Shown: piece after piece, positions 19,789 through 27,315 of the stretch | Layout: each line of letters starts with the position of its first letter | Numbering within the stretch: position 1 is the first letter of the stretch | Assembly (NCBI GenBank): GCA_947174975.1 | Contig: CAMWLA010000004.1 | Span: 1-28,379, forward strand | Direction: 5' to 3' | DNA length: 28,379 nucleotides | Source: an uncultured Clostridia bacterium | GTDB taxonomy: Bacteria; Bacillota; Clostridia; Christensenellales; Borkfalkiaceae | Program-made: the position numbers and the translations under genes | Notes under the pieces: model-generated | The model's input: only the letters and a program-made list of their open reading frames with translations | What the model was told of the DNA's origin: nothing | Databases searched by the model: none

Positions 19789-22302
19789 CTAAGTCGTAAT
19801 AATAACCAGACCCGTTACGTCATCTGAATTAGGAATTATATAATTTGCTGTAACGTCTTCTTCGCCTCTGAACACTTTAATTTGCGCTTGAAGTTGCGAC
19901 CATACGTTTGTTACCAAAATTACGTTGTAACCGTCTTCATACTCCGTAACATCATCTTCAAAATATCTAACCGTATCACCGTCGGCCAAATTCGTAAACT
20001 TAATCAAACCCGTCAAATCTTGACCATTCAAACTTGCAATGCTGCCGGCATTACACGTAATCGTATCTATCGTAATTGAAAGATCGCGTTCGCTTATGTT
20101 GACTTCAACAGCAGAATTATTTAAGTCAACAGTTATATTATTTGAATTTACGCTTGCGCCCGTGTTAGAAATTATTAAATCAACCGAACTGAATTTTAAT
20201 GTCTGGTTTTTACCCGCATTGATTATCTTTGTTGCAGTCGAAAAACTTTTTACTTCGAATTCGATATCCCCTAACGAACCTTTAACCGATAAATCGCTTA
20301 AATGCGGTTTGCACGGCAAGCCGTTATAAACCGTATTTATTTTTCCGCTGACAGTTACGTACATAGGCTTAATTTTATATGCGCCGGTTACAGTAACACG
20401 GTCGTAGCCGGTTTGGTATACTATTTTGGCTTCGTACGTTCCGGCGTCGGTTTTATCGAAAAGATTTGAAGATTGCAAACTGTAACTTTCTGCTTTTTCT
20501 ACCTCTAAGCCCAACTTCTCAAAAGTTAAATCTTCCGCTTTAATCGGTTCTGCGTCGTAGGTTTTATTTGCAGTATCTACAGATATAGTTTCTTGAACGT
20601 TTTTGATTAGCGTAAATTTATTATTGCCCGATTCTATATCATAGTTTGTATTTTTTTCTTTCCAATCGAAAGTAACCTCGTATACGCCGCCGCGCGTATA
20701 CGTTTCACTGAGCACTGTGAAATCTTCGGGACTTAACTCGTCACACATTATATAAGTAAGAATTCCTAAACTGTTCATCGTGCCGGTTTCGGTTTCCACT
20801 TCACAATCGTCGGGAAGGTAAACCAATACCTTCTTAGGAGCAACGTCCAAGATAACGTTAAAAGCTGTTAAATTCATTATCTTATAATATGCGGAAGCGT
20901 CCTTACCTTCCTCGTCGACCACAGACAGCGACGTTATAGGAGCTTGCACTGCATTACCCGCATCAACAGACTTGCATGTGACAGACTCTATCTTGTGTCC
21001 CTTTGCAAGACCTTTATCGAACCATATTTTGTTATTCTCTACAGCAAACGTAAAATCACCGCCGTATACCGCATTAAATCTGTTCGTATCGTCTTGAACG
21101 ATAGAAACTTCGCGGCGGGTAATTTTCATATTGCTTGAATTTACGGTAATATTAAACTTATCCGTTATATCCGTCATTCCGTCGTAAATTTTGATATCGC
21201 TGACGCCGAACGTGTAAGGCGCAGTTCCGATTTCGCGGTCGCCGAAAGTATTGGTAAGATAGTTTTCTCTGGCGAACACTAACCGAAGACCGCTTATCGT
21301 TGAATCAATCGTGCAAAGCTGATCCCAGCTTTCATTGAAAGAATCGCCGTATTGCTTTTCAATTTCTTTTAAATTAACTGTAAGCGGAGCCTTTGTTACG
21401 GTAAGAGTGCCGTAATTTGATGTAAACGCATAATTAGCCGTTACATCATCACCGTTTATATCATATATTATCGCTGTTGCTTTTACCTTAATGCTGCCGA
21501 CGTCAGTCAAATTTGCGGGGCTATCATCGGTGGTTGAAAATCCGTATTCGATCCAATGTCCCGAAGCAAGCGAATACGCATCTATTCTGCCTTGGGAACA
21601 TTGCAAAGAAGTGCCGTCATAAGGCTTTGACGCGTCAACGGGAGAAATGATGAGCGGACGCTGATCAATACGTATTCTGCCAGAAAGCGCATAATTGTAA
21701 AAATCTGTTACGTCCCTACCGTTGCTGTCCAAAATTAATGGAGTAATATCTGTTTCGGCATTCAAAATATTGCCGGCAACTATTTTACCCTTGCTTTCTA
21801 ACCATCTGTCGCTGATTTGCAACGTTACGCGGTGTCCTTTTGCAAGACCGGGTGCCGGAGGAATTTCGTCACCGATATCAATCGCGTTACCATCGTAAGG
21901 TATCGTGCGATTGCCTAAAATAATCCGTACATTACCGGTATTTACGCGTAAAACTCCGCTGATTACCTTTATTTTATATTCGTCGCTAACGTCATAGCCC
22001 TTTTTATCGACGATTTTTACGTCAAGCCCGCTTGTGCCGTTACCGACGTCTGTCTGTTCGCCCGTGAACGATACTATGGGTGTATGTCCTTCAACAAGAT
22101 AACCTCCGGTTATTTTGTAAGAATCTGCTTTCAACGGTTCGCCGTCATAATTCTTTTCGGCGGGGTCAACCGTAAATTCGAGGGCAATAGGTTCGGCTTT
22201 TAACGAACCTGTAAGAGCAAGCACGACGAAAGTACCGAGTGCTGCTGCGATTATCAACACAAGTATTCCGAAAATTAAAAGCGATTTTCTGAATTTAGTC
22301 AT
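19789..22302 (-). CDS. Membrane-anchored MBG-repeat surface protein, 837 residues
   Basis: The start is well supported: AGGAGG (22308-22313) lies 5 nt before ATG 22302, and the site sits just ahead of the stop codon of the preceding ATPase gene. The basic tail M-T-K-F-R-K and a helix at about 8-30 predict N-in, C-out. The rest is eight or nine MBG-type units, some canonical (P-Y-D-G-T-S-L, N-Y-D-G-E-P-L) and some degenerate, ending on a beta strand with no wall-anchor motif. It is a shorter paralogue of the 3,303-residue protein 26 nt downstream. Each has its own anchor and start, so this is not a frameshifted single gene. The two may form parts of one surface structure, which is inference. 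Confidence 0.93.
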   Translation of the reverse strand: MTKFRKSLLIFGILVLIIAAALGTFVVLALTGSLKAEPIALEFTVDPAEKNYDGEPLKADSYKITGGYLVEGHTPIVSFTGEQTDVGNGTSGLDVKIVDKKGYDVSDEYKIKVISGVLRVNTGNVRIILGNRTIPYDGNAIDIGDEIPPAPGLAKGHRVTLQISDRWLESKGKIVAGNILNAETDITPLILDSNGRDVTDFYNYALSGRIRIDQRPLIISPVDASKPYDGTSLQCSQGRIDAYSLASGHWIEYGFSTTDDSPANLTDVGSIKVKATAIIYDINGDDVTANYAFTSNYGTLTVTKAPLTVNLKEIEKQYGDSFNESWDQLCTIDSTISGLRLVFARENYLTNTFGDREIGTAPYTFGVSDIKIYDGMTDITDKFNITVNSSNMKITRREVSIVQDDTNRFNAVYGGDFTFAVENNKIWFDKGLAKGHKIESVTCKSVDAGNAVQAPITSLSVVDEEGKDASAYYKIMNLTAFNVILDVAPKKVLVYLPDDCEVETETGTMNSLGILTYIMCDELSPEDFTVLSETYTRGGVYEVTFDWKEKNTNYDIESGNNKFTLIKNVQETISVDTANKTYDAEPIKAEDLTFEKLGLEVEKAESYSLQSSNLFDKTDAGTYEAKIVYQTGYDRVTVTGAYKIKPMYVTVSGKINTVYNGLPCKPHLSDLSVKGSLGDIEFEVKSFSTATKIINAGKNQTLKFSSVDLIISNTGASVNSNNITVDLNNSAVEVNISERDLSITIDTITCNAGSIASLNGQDLTGLIKFTNLADGDTVRYFEDDVTEYEDGYNVILVTNVWSQLQAQIKVFRGEEDVTANYIIPNSDDVTGLVIITT

Positions 22303-22314
22303 TGCTTCCTCCTT

Positions 22315-23850
22315 TTAAACGTTTTGTTCAATTAATCTAATCTGTTCTTTACACAGCGGTAGTTTGTTCTCACCGAACAGCTCGTCTAAGTACGCACACG
22401 TTCCGTCCGCCATCTGCTTTACGTATACCGGATTCTTCGATTCAAGCTTTCTGAATACCTTCCTAGCAAGGATATCGTCCAATGCTTCTAGCTCTGTTCC
22501 GCCGCACGCAACTAATACCGGTACGTAACTTCGTATCTGTTTCATAATACGGTTACCGAACGTTATATGGAACGTCTTTATCATATATTCGTCCAGCTTC
22601 TTGATTCTTCTGAGGTTTCTGTCCGTTAAGTCAAACTCTCTCTGCGCTCTTTTGAACAGCTCTTCCAATCTCTTCGCTGATATCTTCTTCTGTCCGTATT
22701 CCTTTACTTCAAACGGTATCGCTTTCTTATCCAAGTTCAATACCATCGCTCTGTCGTATACCTTATCCGATATCGCAAACGTACTGTCGTCGTTGTTTGC
22801 CGTTCCTATAAACCACATATTCGTGGGAAGCCTTAACTTGCCGTTGCTCTGTAACAGCTTAGGGTCGTCCTCTCTCTTGTCCGCTACTACGTCTAAGTTC
22901 CTTCCGTCCACGTTCGGTATTTCCAATAGCGACAAGAACTCCGCAAAGTAGTATTCTACTCTTGCTATGTTCATTTCGTCCAATACTGTTATATAGATTT
23001 CGTCGTTATAATCCGCCTCGTACATTTTATATAACAGCGTCGTTTCATTGAATTTACGCGTAAATTCGTTGTAATAGCCTACTAAGTCCGTTCTTTCCTT
23101 CCACATAGGCTGTATAGGTACGACTACCGTCTTATTATCCAAAAACTCTCCGAATGCGTACGCTAGCGACGTTTTACCGGTACCAGACATACCTTGAAGT
23201 ATTATCAGCTTCGTTACTGCAAGTCCGCCGATAAATCTTCTTATATCTTCTATATCGTAATACAGCTTCAATGCACCGGCGGAATAATTTCTGAATTCTT
23301 CACAGATTTCTTTTAAGTTTAAATCGTTATCATATTCCGGCGGAATATATTTCTCGTAATACTTATCTATTTCCGTAAGCATATAGAAACGCGATCCGCC
23401 CTCTTCTTCGCCTTCCTCCGTTTCCGACTGCGCTCCAACCGCAACCGAAGTTGCTCTTGTTGGCGTACCGCCGGCGATAAGCGTTTTGGGTGCAAGCTCG
23501 GGATGCTTTCTGAACTGTGCTTCACCGACATAATTTATATCCTCACGGCTTTTAAGCTTTCTTCTCTCTTCCCTAAAATCCACGTCGAGATACTCAAAAG
23601 TTACCATGTCGTTTTTATGGTTGCCGGTTGAGGTAATTATCAAAATAGTTATTAAAATGATAGGTAATATAAGTGCAAGTCCTAAAAACAAGAACTTTAA
23701 GCCGGTTTCGAGTTTAGGAAGAAAATCGCTGCCGCCGTAGCTTGCAAACTGCTTTAAAAGTGCGCAAATAAGAAGCGTGAAAAGACCGACCACAAGTAAA
23801 ATTGTGACCAGAATTTTGATTATTAAGATGAATCTGTCGCGCTTCTTCAT
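22315..23850 (-). CDS. McrB-like AAA+ NTPase with two N-terminal membrane helices
   Basis: 511 residues. Helices at about 8-32 and 50-73 are followed by a linker with an acidic stretch (143-150) and the NTPase domain from about 173 to 511. Walker A is G-M-S-G-T-G-K-T at 220-227 and Walker B is V-L-D-E-M-N with D291 and E292. The McrB-type N-x-x-D signature is N352-N-D-D355, in the same position as M-N-T-A-D in McrB, and R367 is a candidate arginine finger. Classic McrB is a soluble GTPase that drives the McrC nuclease; here both membrane helices and a neighbouring McrC-like gene without nuclease are unusual. Residues 173-511 are identical to those of the other copy. ATG 23850 follows AAAGGAG by 12 nt, slightly long. 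Nucleotide preference (ATP or GTP) cannot be read from sequence. Confidence 0.92.
   Translation of the reverse strand: MKKRDRFILIIKILVTILLVVGLFTLLICALLKQFASYGGSDFLPKLETGLKFLFLGLALILPIILITILIITSTGNHKNDMVTFEYLDVDFREERRKLKSREDINYVGEAQFRKHPELAPKTLIAGGTPTRATSVAVGAQSETEEGEEEGGSRFYMLTEIDKYYEKYIPPEYDNDLNLKEICEEFRNYSAGALKLYYDIEDIRRFIGGLAVTKLIILQGMSGTGKTSLAYAFGEFLDNKTVVVPIQPMWKERTDLVGYYNEFTRKFNETTLLYKMYEADYNDEIYITVLDEMNIARVEYYFAEFLSLLEIPNVDGRNLDVVADKREDDPKLLQSNGKLRLPTNMWFIGTANNDDSTFAISDKVYDRAMVLNLDKKAIPFEVKEYGQKKISAKRLEELFKRAQREFDLTDRNLRRIKKLDEYMIKTFHITFGNRIMKQIRSYVPVLVACGGTELEALDDILARKVFRKLESKNPVYVKQMADGTCAYLDELFGENKLPLCKEQIRLIEQNV
22319..23334 (-). repeat. Direct repeat copy A, 1,016 bp encoding the AAA+ domain
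   Basis: Comparing the two stretches line by line, I found no mismatch with 25848-26863 (constant offset 3,529). Beyond 23334 the copies differ at 8 of about 105 bases up to the Q-S-E-T-E-E-G linker, then become unrelated. The copy stops one base short of the last codon's third position. Arg codons in the shared block are 18 of 21 AGA or AGG, against 5 of 13 in the first gene of the window (hand count). Confidence 0.95.
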
Positions 23851-23868
23851 CTTTGCAAATTGCTCCTT

Positions 23869-25683
23869 TTAAGATTTTTTATCTTCCAATTTTGCCTTTT
23901 TACTCTTTTTTTCTTGCTTTGCCCAAAACACTTGTTTGCGGATTTGCTTTTTAGTGATTTTCCACTGTGCCTTGAAAAATCTTTCAAACGCAACGTAAGC
24001 TTCTTGCAATTCTACAAACCGCTCACGCGAAGCGTAGTCGGTGCTGGGTTCTATCTTGCCATATTGTGCGCGCATACCGTCAAGCTCACCGCGAACGAGG
24101 GCAAGCTCTTTAACGGCGGCGTCCGCCGTCTTTTTAGCCTCTTTTGCTTTTTCCTCGTAGTCGGTGCGGTATTTTTCTTCTATCTCTTTCTCTCTGCGTG
24201 CAATCTCGCTGTCAAGGGTTTCTTCCTTTTCCTTAACCTCGCGTGCAGTTTCTTCAAGCTGACTCTTCTGTTCGTTTAATTCATTGAACTTTGTCTCGTA
24301 TTCGGAAATCGTCGCTTGCATCTTCTCGGCAAATTCAAGCTGTTTTGCTTCAAGCTGCTGTTCGCAGTCCGCTTTTATTGTTACGATTTCTTGCTCGTGC
24401 GCGTTTTTAAGTGACGTTGTGTCTTCTATATATTTCTGATTGAGCGAAGCGATTTCTCTATCCTTTTCGTCAATCTGACCGCTCAACTCTGTTAAACGAC
24501 GGTTAAGCTCTTTTTTTTCAAGCGTAATTACGTCAATGCGGTGGTTTAACGCGGTAATTTCTTGTCTGACAACCGCAAGCTCCTCACTGTCGCGTTCTAA
24601 CATTCTGTTGCGCTCGTCTAAAAGAAGGACATATTCTTCAAGCGTTTTGTTAGATTCAAGCGCACGCTTTTTCAAACGCTTTAATCTTTCTTCAAGCTTT
24701 TTATTCTCGGTTTCCTTTCTGTGTTTTTCTTCTTCTTCGTAAGCCGATTCAAGCAAATCTTCAATGCCGTTGCCCACTTTATATGCTGTGAACGACGTCA
24801 TTAAAAACGATTCCGCAAGCTCGTCGGCAAGCTGTTCGGAATACGGCGCAAAGTCGGATTTTACTTCCTCATAAGTAAAACCTAACCCCTTGTATGAAGC
24901 AATATAATCGTAAAGTGCCAACGCTTTTTTGAAGTTGTTGTTCATTTTCAGAACGTTAGTCTTAACGATAGGCGGCTTAATCATCGGGGTTTTTGCTACT
25001 TGAACCATAAGGTCGGTATCAAGAAGCATATTTATAATACTTTGGCAGTTTTCTATACGCTTTACGATTGCCGCCGAGGTTTTGTCCGCTATCGGATAAG
25101 GGTTATCCAAACGCTCTTCGTGAATCTTTGTTTCAAGCGTAAACTTACGCTTCTTCGTTTCGATTTTCTTTGAAACCGATAAATTACTTATGTACGTTCT
25201 GCGCAGAGTTTCTATCTTTTCAAGGCGGAACATAATGAAATCTCTCAGATAGCTTAACAGCATATAGAGAAATCTATTTTCGTATACGGCGTAATCGCTG
25301 AGCTTTTCAACCATATACAGCTTATCCGGAACTATGTTATCGGTATCCTCTTCCGGAACGTGGGTTATCATTTCGCTGTGCTTTGCAAGATGCTCAACCG
25401 AATCTTTCGAAATTCGCTTGACCTTTTCAATCGGCACTACTTCACCGTTAACGCGAATGAACTGCCTTTCTTCTTGCACCGCCTTTTCAACGAATTCAAG
25501 CCCTTCTTCTATATGCTTGATCCATTCCTCGTCGATAATGCACAAATATTTAATTGTATTTAACTTATCTTTGCCGGTGTTTGATTTGGAAATCGCTTTT
25601 CTGTCTTTTTCACACGAAGTGTTGTTAGCAGTTTCCTTGCGGTATTCCTTAAAGGCGCGATAATAAATATCTATGTTATTCAC
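23869..25683 (-). CDS. DUF2357/McrC-like protein with long coiled coil and no nuclease domain
   Basis: 604 residues, probable GTG start at 25683 after a weak AGGTAGG. Residues 1-310 resemble the DUF2357 family that accompanies McrB-like NTPases: the Y-A-V-Y-E-N-R-F-L-Y core at 131-140 within a helix, and a later helical segment with K-A-L-A-L-Y-D-Y at 253-260. In McrC-type partners a PD-(D/E)XK nuclease usually follows. Here about 315-560 is instead a charged heptad-rich coiled coil, ending in a Lys-rich tail (570-604). I see no D...E-x-K nuclease motif. It lies between the two McrB-like genes and 18 nt before the second. Activating or tethering the AAA+ ring is inferred by analogy with McrC. 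The family call rests on motif resemblance; an unrelated coiled-coil protein is the alternative. Confidence 0.85.
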   Translation of the reverse strand: MNNIDIYYRAFKEYRKETANNTSCEKDRKAISKSNTGKDKLNTIKYLCIIDEEWIKHIEEGLEFVEKAVQEERQFIRVNGEVVPIEKVKRISKDSVEHLAKHSEMITHVPEEDTDNIVPDKLYMVEKLSDYAVYENRFLYMLLSYLRDFIMFRLEKIETLRRTYISNLSVSKKIETKKRKFTLETKIHEERLDNPYPIADKTSAAIVKRIENCQSIINMLLDTDLMVQVAKTPMIKPPIVKTNVLKMNNNFKKALALYDYIASYKGLGFTYEEVKSDFAPYSEQLADELAESFLMTSFTAYKVGNGIEDLLESAYEEEEKHRKETENKKLEERLKRLKKRALESNKTLEEYVLLLDERNRMLERDSEELAVVRQEITALNHRIDVITLEKKELNRRLTELSGQIDEKDREIASLNQKYIEDTTSLKNAHEQEIVTIKADCEQQLEAKQLEFAEKMQATISEYETKFNELNEQKSQLEETAREVKEKEETLDSEIARREKEIEEKYRTDYEEKAKEAKKTADAAVKELALVRGELDGMRAQYGKIEPSTDYASRERFVELQEAYVAFERFFKAQWKITKKQIRKQVFWAKQEKKSKKAKLEDKKS

Positions 25684-25714
25684 AAAGCCTACCTAATATT
25701 TTGAAATATATAAC

Positions 25715-25843
25715 CACAATAATCGGTTACGAGTAGCGAGTAGTACAAGGCGCGCGAGGAAAACCCGAAGGAGTTTACACATAGGTAAATGACTGAGGGT
25801 TACCGCAGTGCAACGCCGTTATGCGAAGCTTATCGGAAGCGAT
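25715..25843. repeat. Imperfect palindromic intergenic element
   Basis: The only sizeable gap in the operon. An inner pair, AACCC...GTTTAC and GTAAA...GGGTT (about 25765-25803), flanks a short loop. Outer arms GGCGCGCGAGG and CCGCAGTGCAACGCC continue the imperfect symmetry, and CGAGTAG occurs twice in tandem near 25731-25744. The element abuts the end of the second ATPase copy. It has no coding frame of note and no T-run on either side that would make it an intrinsic terminator. A dispersed genomic repeat, or an RNA structure that sets relative expression of the two halves of the operon, is possible. Confidence 0.5.
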
Positions 25844-27295
25844 TTATACGTTTTGTTCAATTAATCTAATCTGTTCTTTACACAGCGGTAGTTTGTTCTC
25901 ACCGAACAGCTCGTCTAAGTACGCACACGTTCCGTCCGCCATCTGCTTTACGTATACCGGATTCTTCGATTCAAGCTTTCTGAATACCTTCCTAGCAAGG
26001 ATATCGTCCAATGCTTCTAGCTCTGTTCCGCCGCACGCAACTAATACCGGTACGTAACTTCGTATCTGTTTCATAATACGGTTACCGAACGTTATATGGA
26101 ACGTCTTTATCATATATTCGTCCAGCTTCTTGATTCTTCTGAGGTTTCTGTCCGTTAAGTCAAACTCTCTCTGCGCTCTTTTGAACAGCTCTTCCAATCT
26201 CTTCGCTGATATCTTCTTCTGTCCGTATTCCTTTACTTCAAACGGTATCGCTTTCTTATCCAAGTTCAATACCATCGCTCTGTCGTATACCTTATCCGAT
26301 ATCGCAAACGTACTGTCGTCGTTGTTTGCCGTTCCTATAAACCACATATTCGTGGGAAGCCTTAACTTGCCGTTGCTCTGTAACAGCTTAGGGTCGTCCT
26401 CTCTCTTGTCCGCTACTACGTCTAAGTTCCTTCCGTCCACGTTCGGTATTTCCAATAGCGACAAGAACTCCGCAAAGTAGTATTCTACTCTTGCTATGTT
26501 CATTTCGTCCAATACTGTTATATAGATTTCGTCGTTATAATCCGCCTCGTACATTTTATATAACAGCGTCGTTTCATTGAATTTACGCGTAAATTCGTTG
26601 TAATAGCCTACTAAGTCCGTTCTTTCCTTCCACATAGGCTGTATAGGTACGACTACCGTCTTATTATCCAAAAACTCTCCGAATGCGTACGCTAGCGACG
26701 TTTTACCGGTACCAGACATACCTTGAAGTATTATCAGCTTCGTTACTGCAAGTCCGCCGATAAATCTTCTTATATCTTCTATATCGTAATACAGCTTCAA
26801 TGCACCGGCGGAATAATTTCTGAATTCTTCACAGATTTCTTTTAAGTTTAAATCGTTATCATACTCCGGCGGGGTGTATTTCTCGTAATACTTATCTATC
26901 TCCGTAAGCATGTAGAAACGCGATCCGCCGTCTTCTTCGCCTTCCTCCGTCTCCGACTGCGCTCCAGCTGTAACCGAGGTTGCGCCCTTAACGCCTTTTA
27001 CGGCTTGCGGAGCCACTACCGACTGATACGCCAGATCCTTAATAGGTTCCAACTCTTCTTCGATAGTCTTTCTTGTGACTTCAAGTATTTCTTGACGCTC
27101 GCCCTTTTCATCGCCTTCAAGCGCATTTTTCAGCATTGCAACTCTGTTAAATTCAGCGACGATAACGCGTACGATGATGGCGATAATCAACACCAACACA
27201 AGCCCTGCATAAATTAGCAGAGCGGTTCGGCTTGTCAGCCACCCCCATATTTTATTACCGACTCCATTCCAGTCGATTGAAAGAATTGCGTTCAC
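25844..27295 (-). CDS. McrB-like AAA+ NTPase with one N-terminal membrane helix
   Basis: 483 residues. The GTG start at 27295 follows AAAAGGAG (27304-27311) by 8 nt. A single helix lies at about 24-46 with basic residues after it, then a charged linker and the acidic E-T-E-E-G-E-E-D stretch. The NTPase domain at 145-483 has Walker A G192-T199, Walker B D263-E264, the N-x-x-D signature at 324-327 and R339. It is identical residue for residue to 173-511 of the other copy, whereas the first 110 residues are unrelated to it. Different anchors on the same ATPase domain suggest mixed rings or two membrane locations. The gene follows the pseudo-ATPase by 20 nt. Confidence 0.92.
   Translation of the reverse strand: MNAILSIDWNGVGNKIWGWLTSRTALLIYAGLVLVLIIAIIVRVIVAEFNRVAMLKNALEGDEKGERQEILEVTRKTIEEELEPIKDLAYQSVVAPQAVKGVKGATSVTAGAQSETEEGEEDGGSRFYMLTEIDKYYEKYTPPEYDNDLNLKEICEEFRNYSAGALKLYYDIEDIRRFIGGLAVTKLIILQGMSGTGKTSLAYAFGEFLDNKTVVVPIQPMWKERTDLVGYYNEFTRKFNETTLLYKMYEADYNDEIYITVLDEMNIARVEYYFAEFLSLLEIPNVDGRNLDVVADKREDDPKLLQSNGKLRLPTNMWFIGTANNDDSTFAISDKVYDRAMVLNLDKKAIPFEVKEYGQKKISAKRLEELFKRAQREFDLTDRNLRRIKKLDEYMIKTFHITFGNRIMKQIRSYVPVLVACGGTELEALDDILARKVFRKLESKNPVYVKQMADGTCAYLDELFGENKLPLCKEQIRLIEQNV
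25848..26863 (-). repeat. Direct repeat copy B, 1,016 bp encoding the AAA+ domain
   Basis: Second copy of the block at 22319-23334, with no mismatch found by eye. Its downstream edge is two bases short of the stop codon, next to the palindromic element. Its upstream edge falls at a codon for the E-Y-D-N-D segment, after which similarity drops sharply. Confidence 0.95.
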
Positions 27296-27315
27296 GCCTT
27301 TAACTCCTTTTGAAA

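Noticed and set aside
19762..19789. Frameshift that split one MBG gene into two
   Set aside because: The downstream gene has its own basic tail and membrane helix right after the start, so these are two separate anchored proteins.
22601..22951. Identical plus-strand frames in both ATPase copies (also at 26130-26480)
   Set aside because: Their identity follows from the duplicated DNA; they are antisense to Walker B and N-x-x-D coding sequence and lack a start signal.
25684..25843. Intrinsic terminator splitting the operon
   Set aside because: The inverted repeat is imperfect and no T-run follows it on the minus strand.
22315..27295. Composite transposon flanked by direct 1-kb repeats
   Set aside because: The repeats encode ATPase domains in frame, and no transposase, terminal inverted repeat or target duplication is visible.
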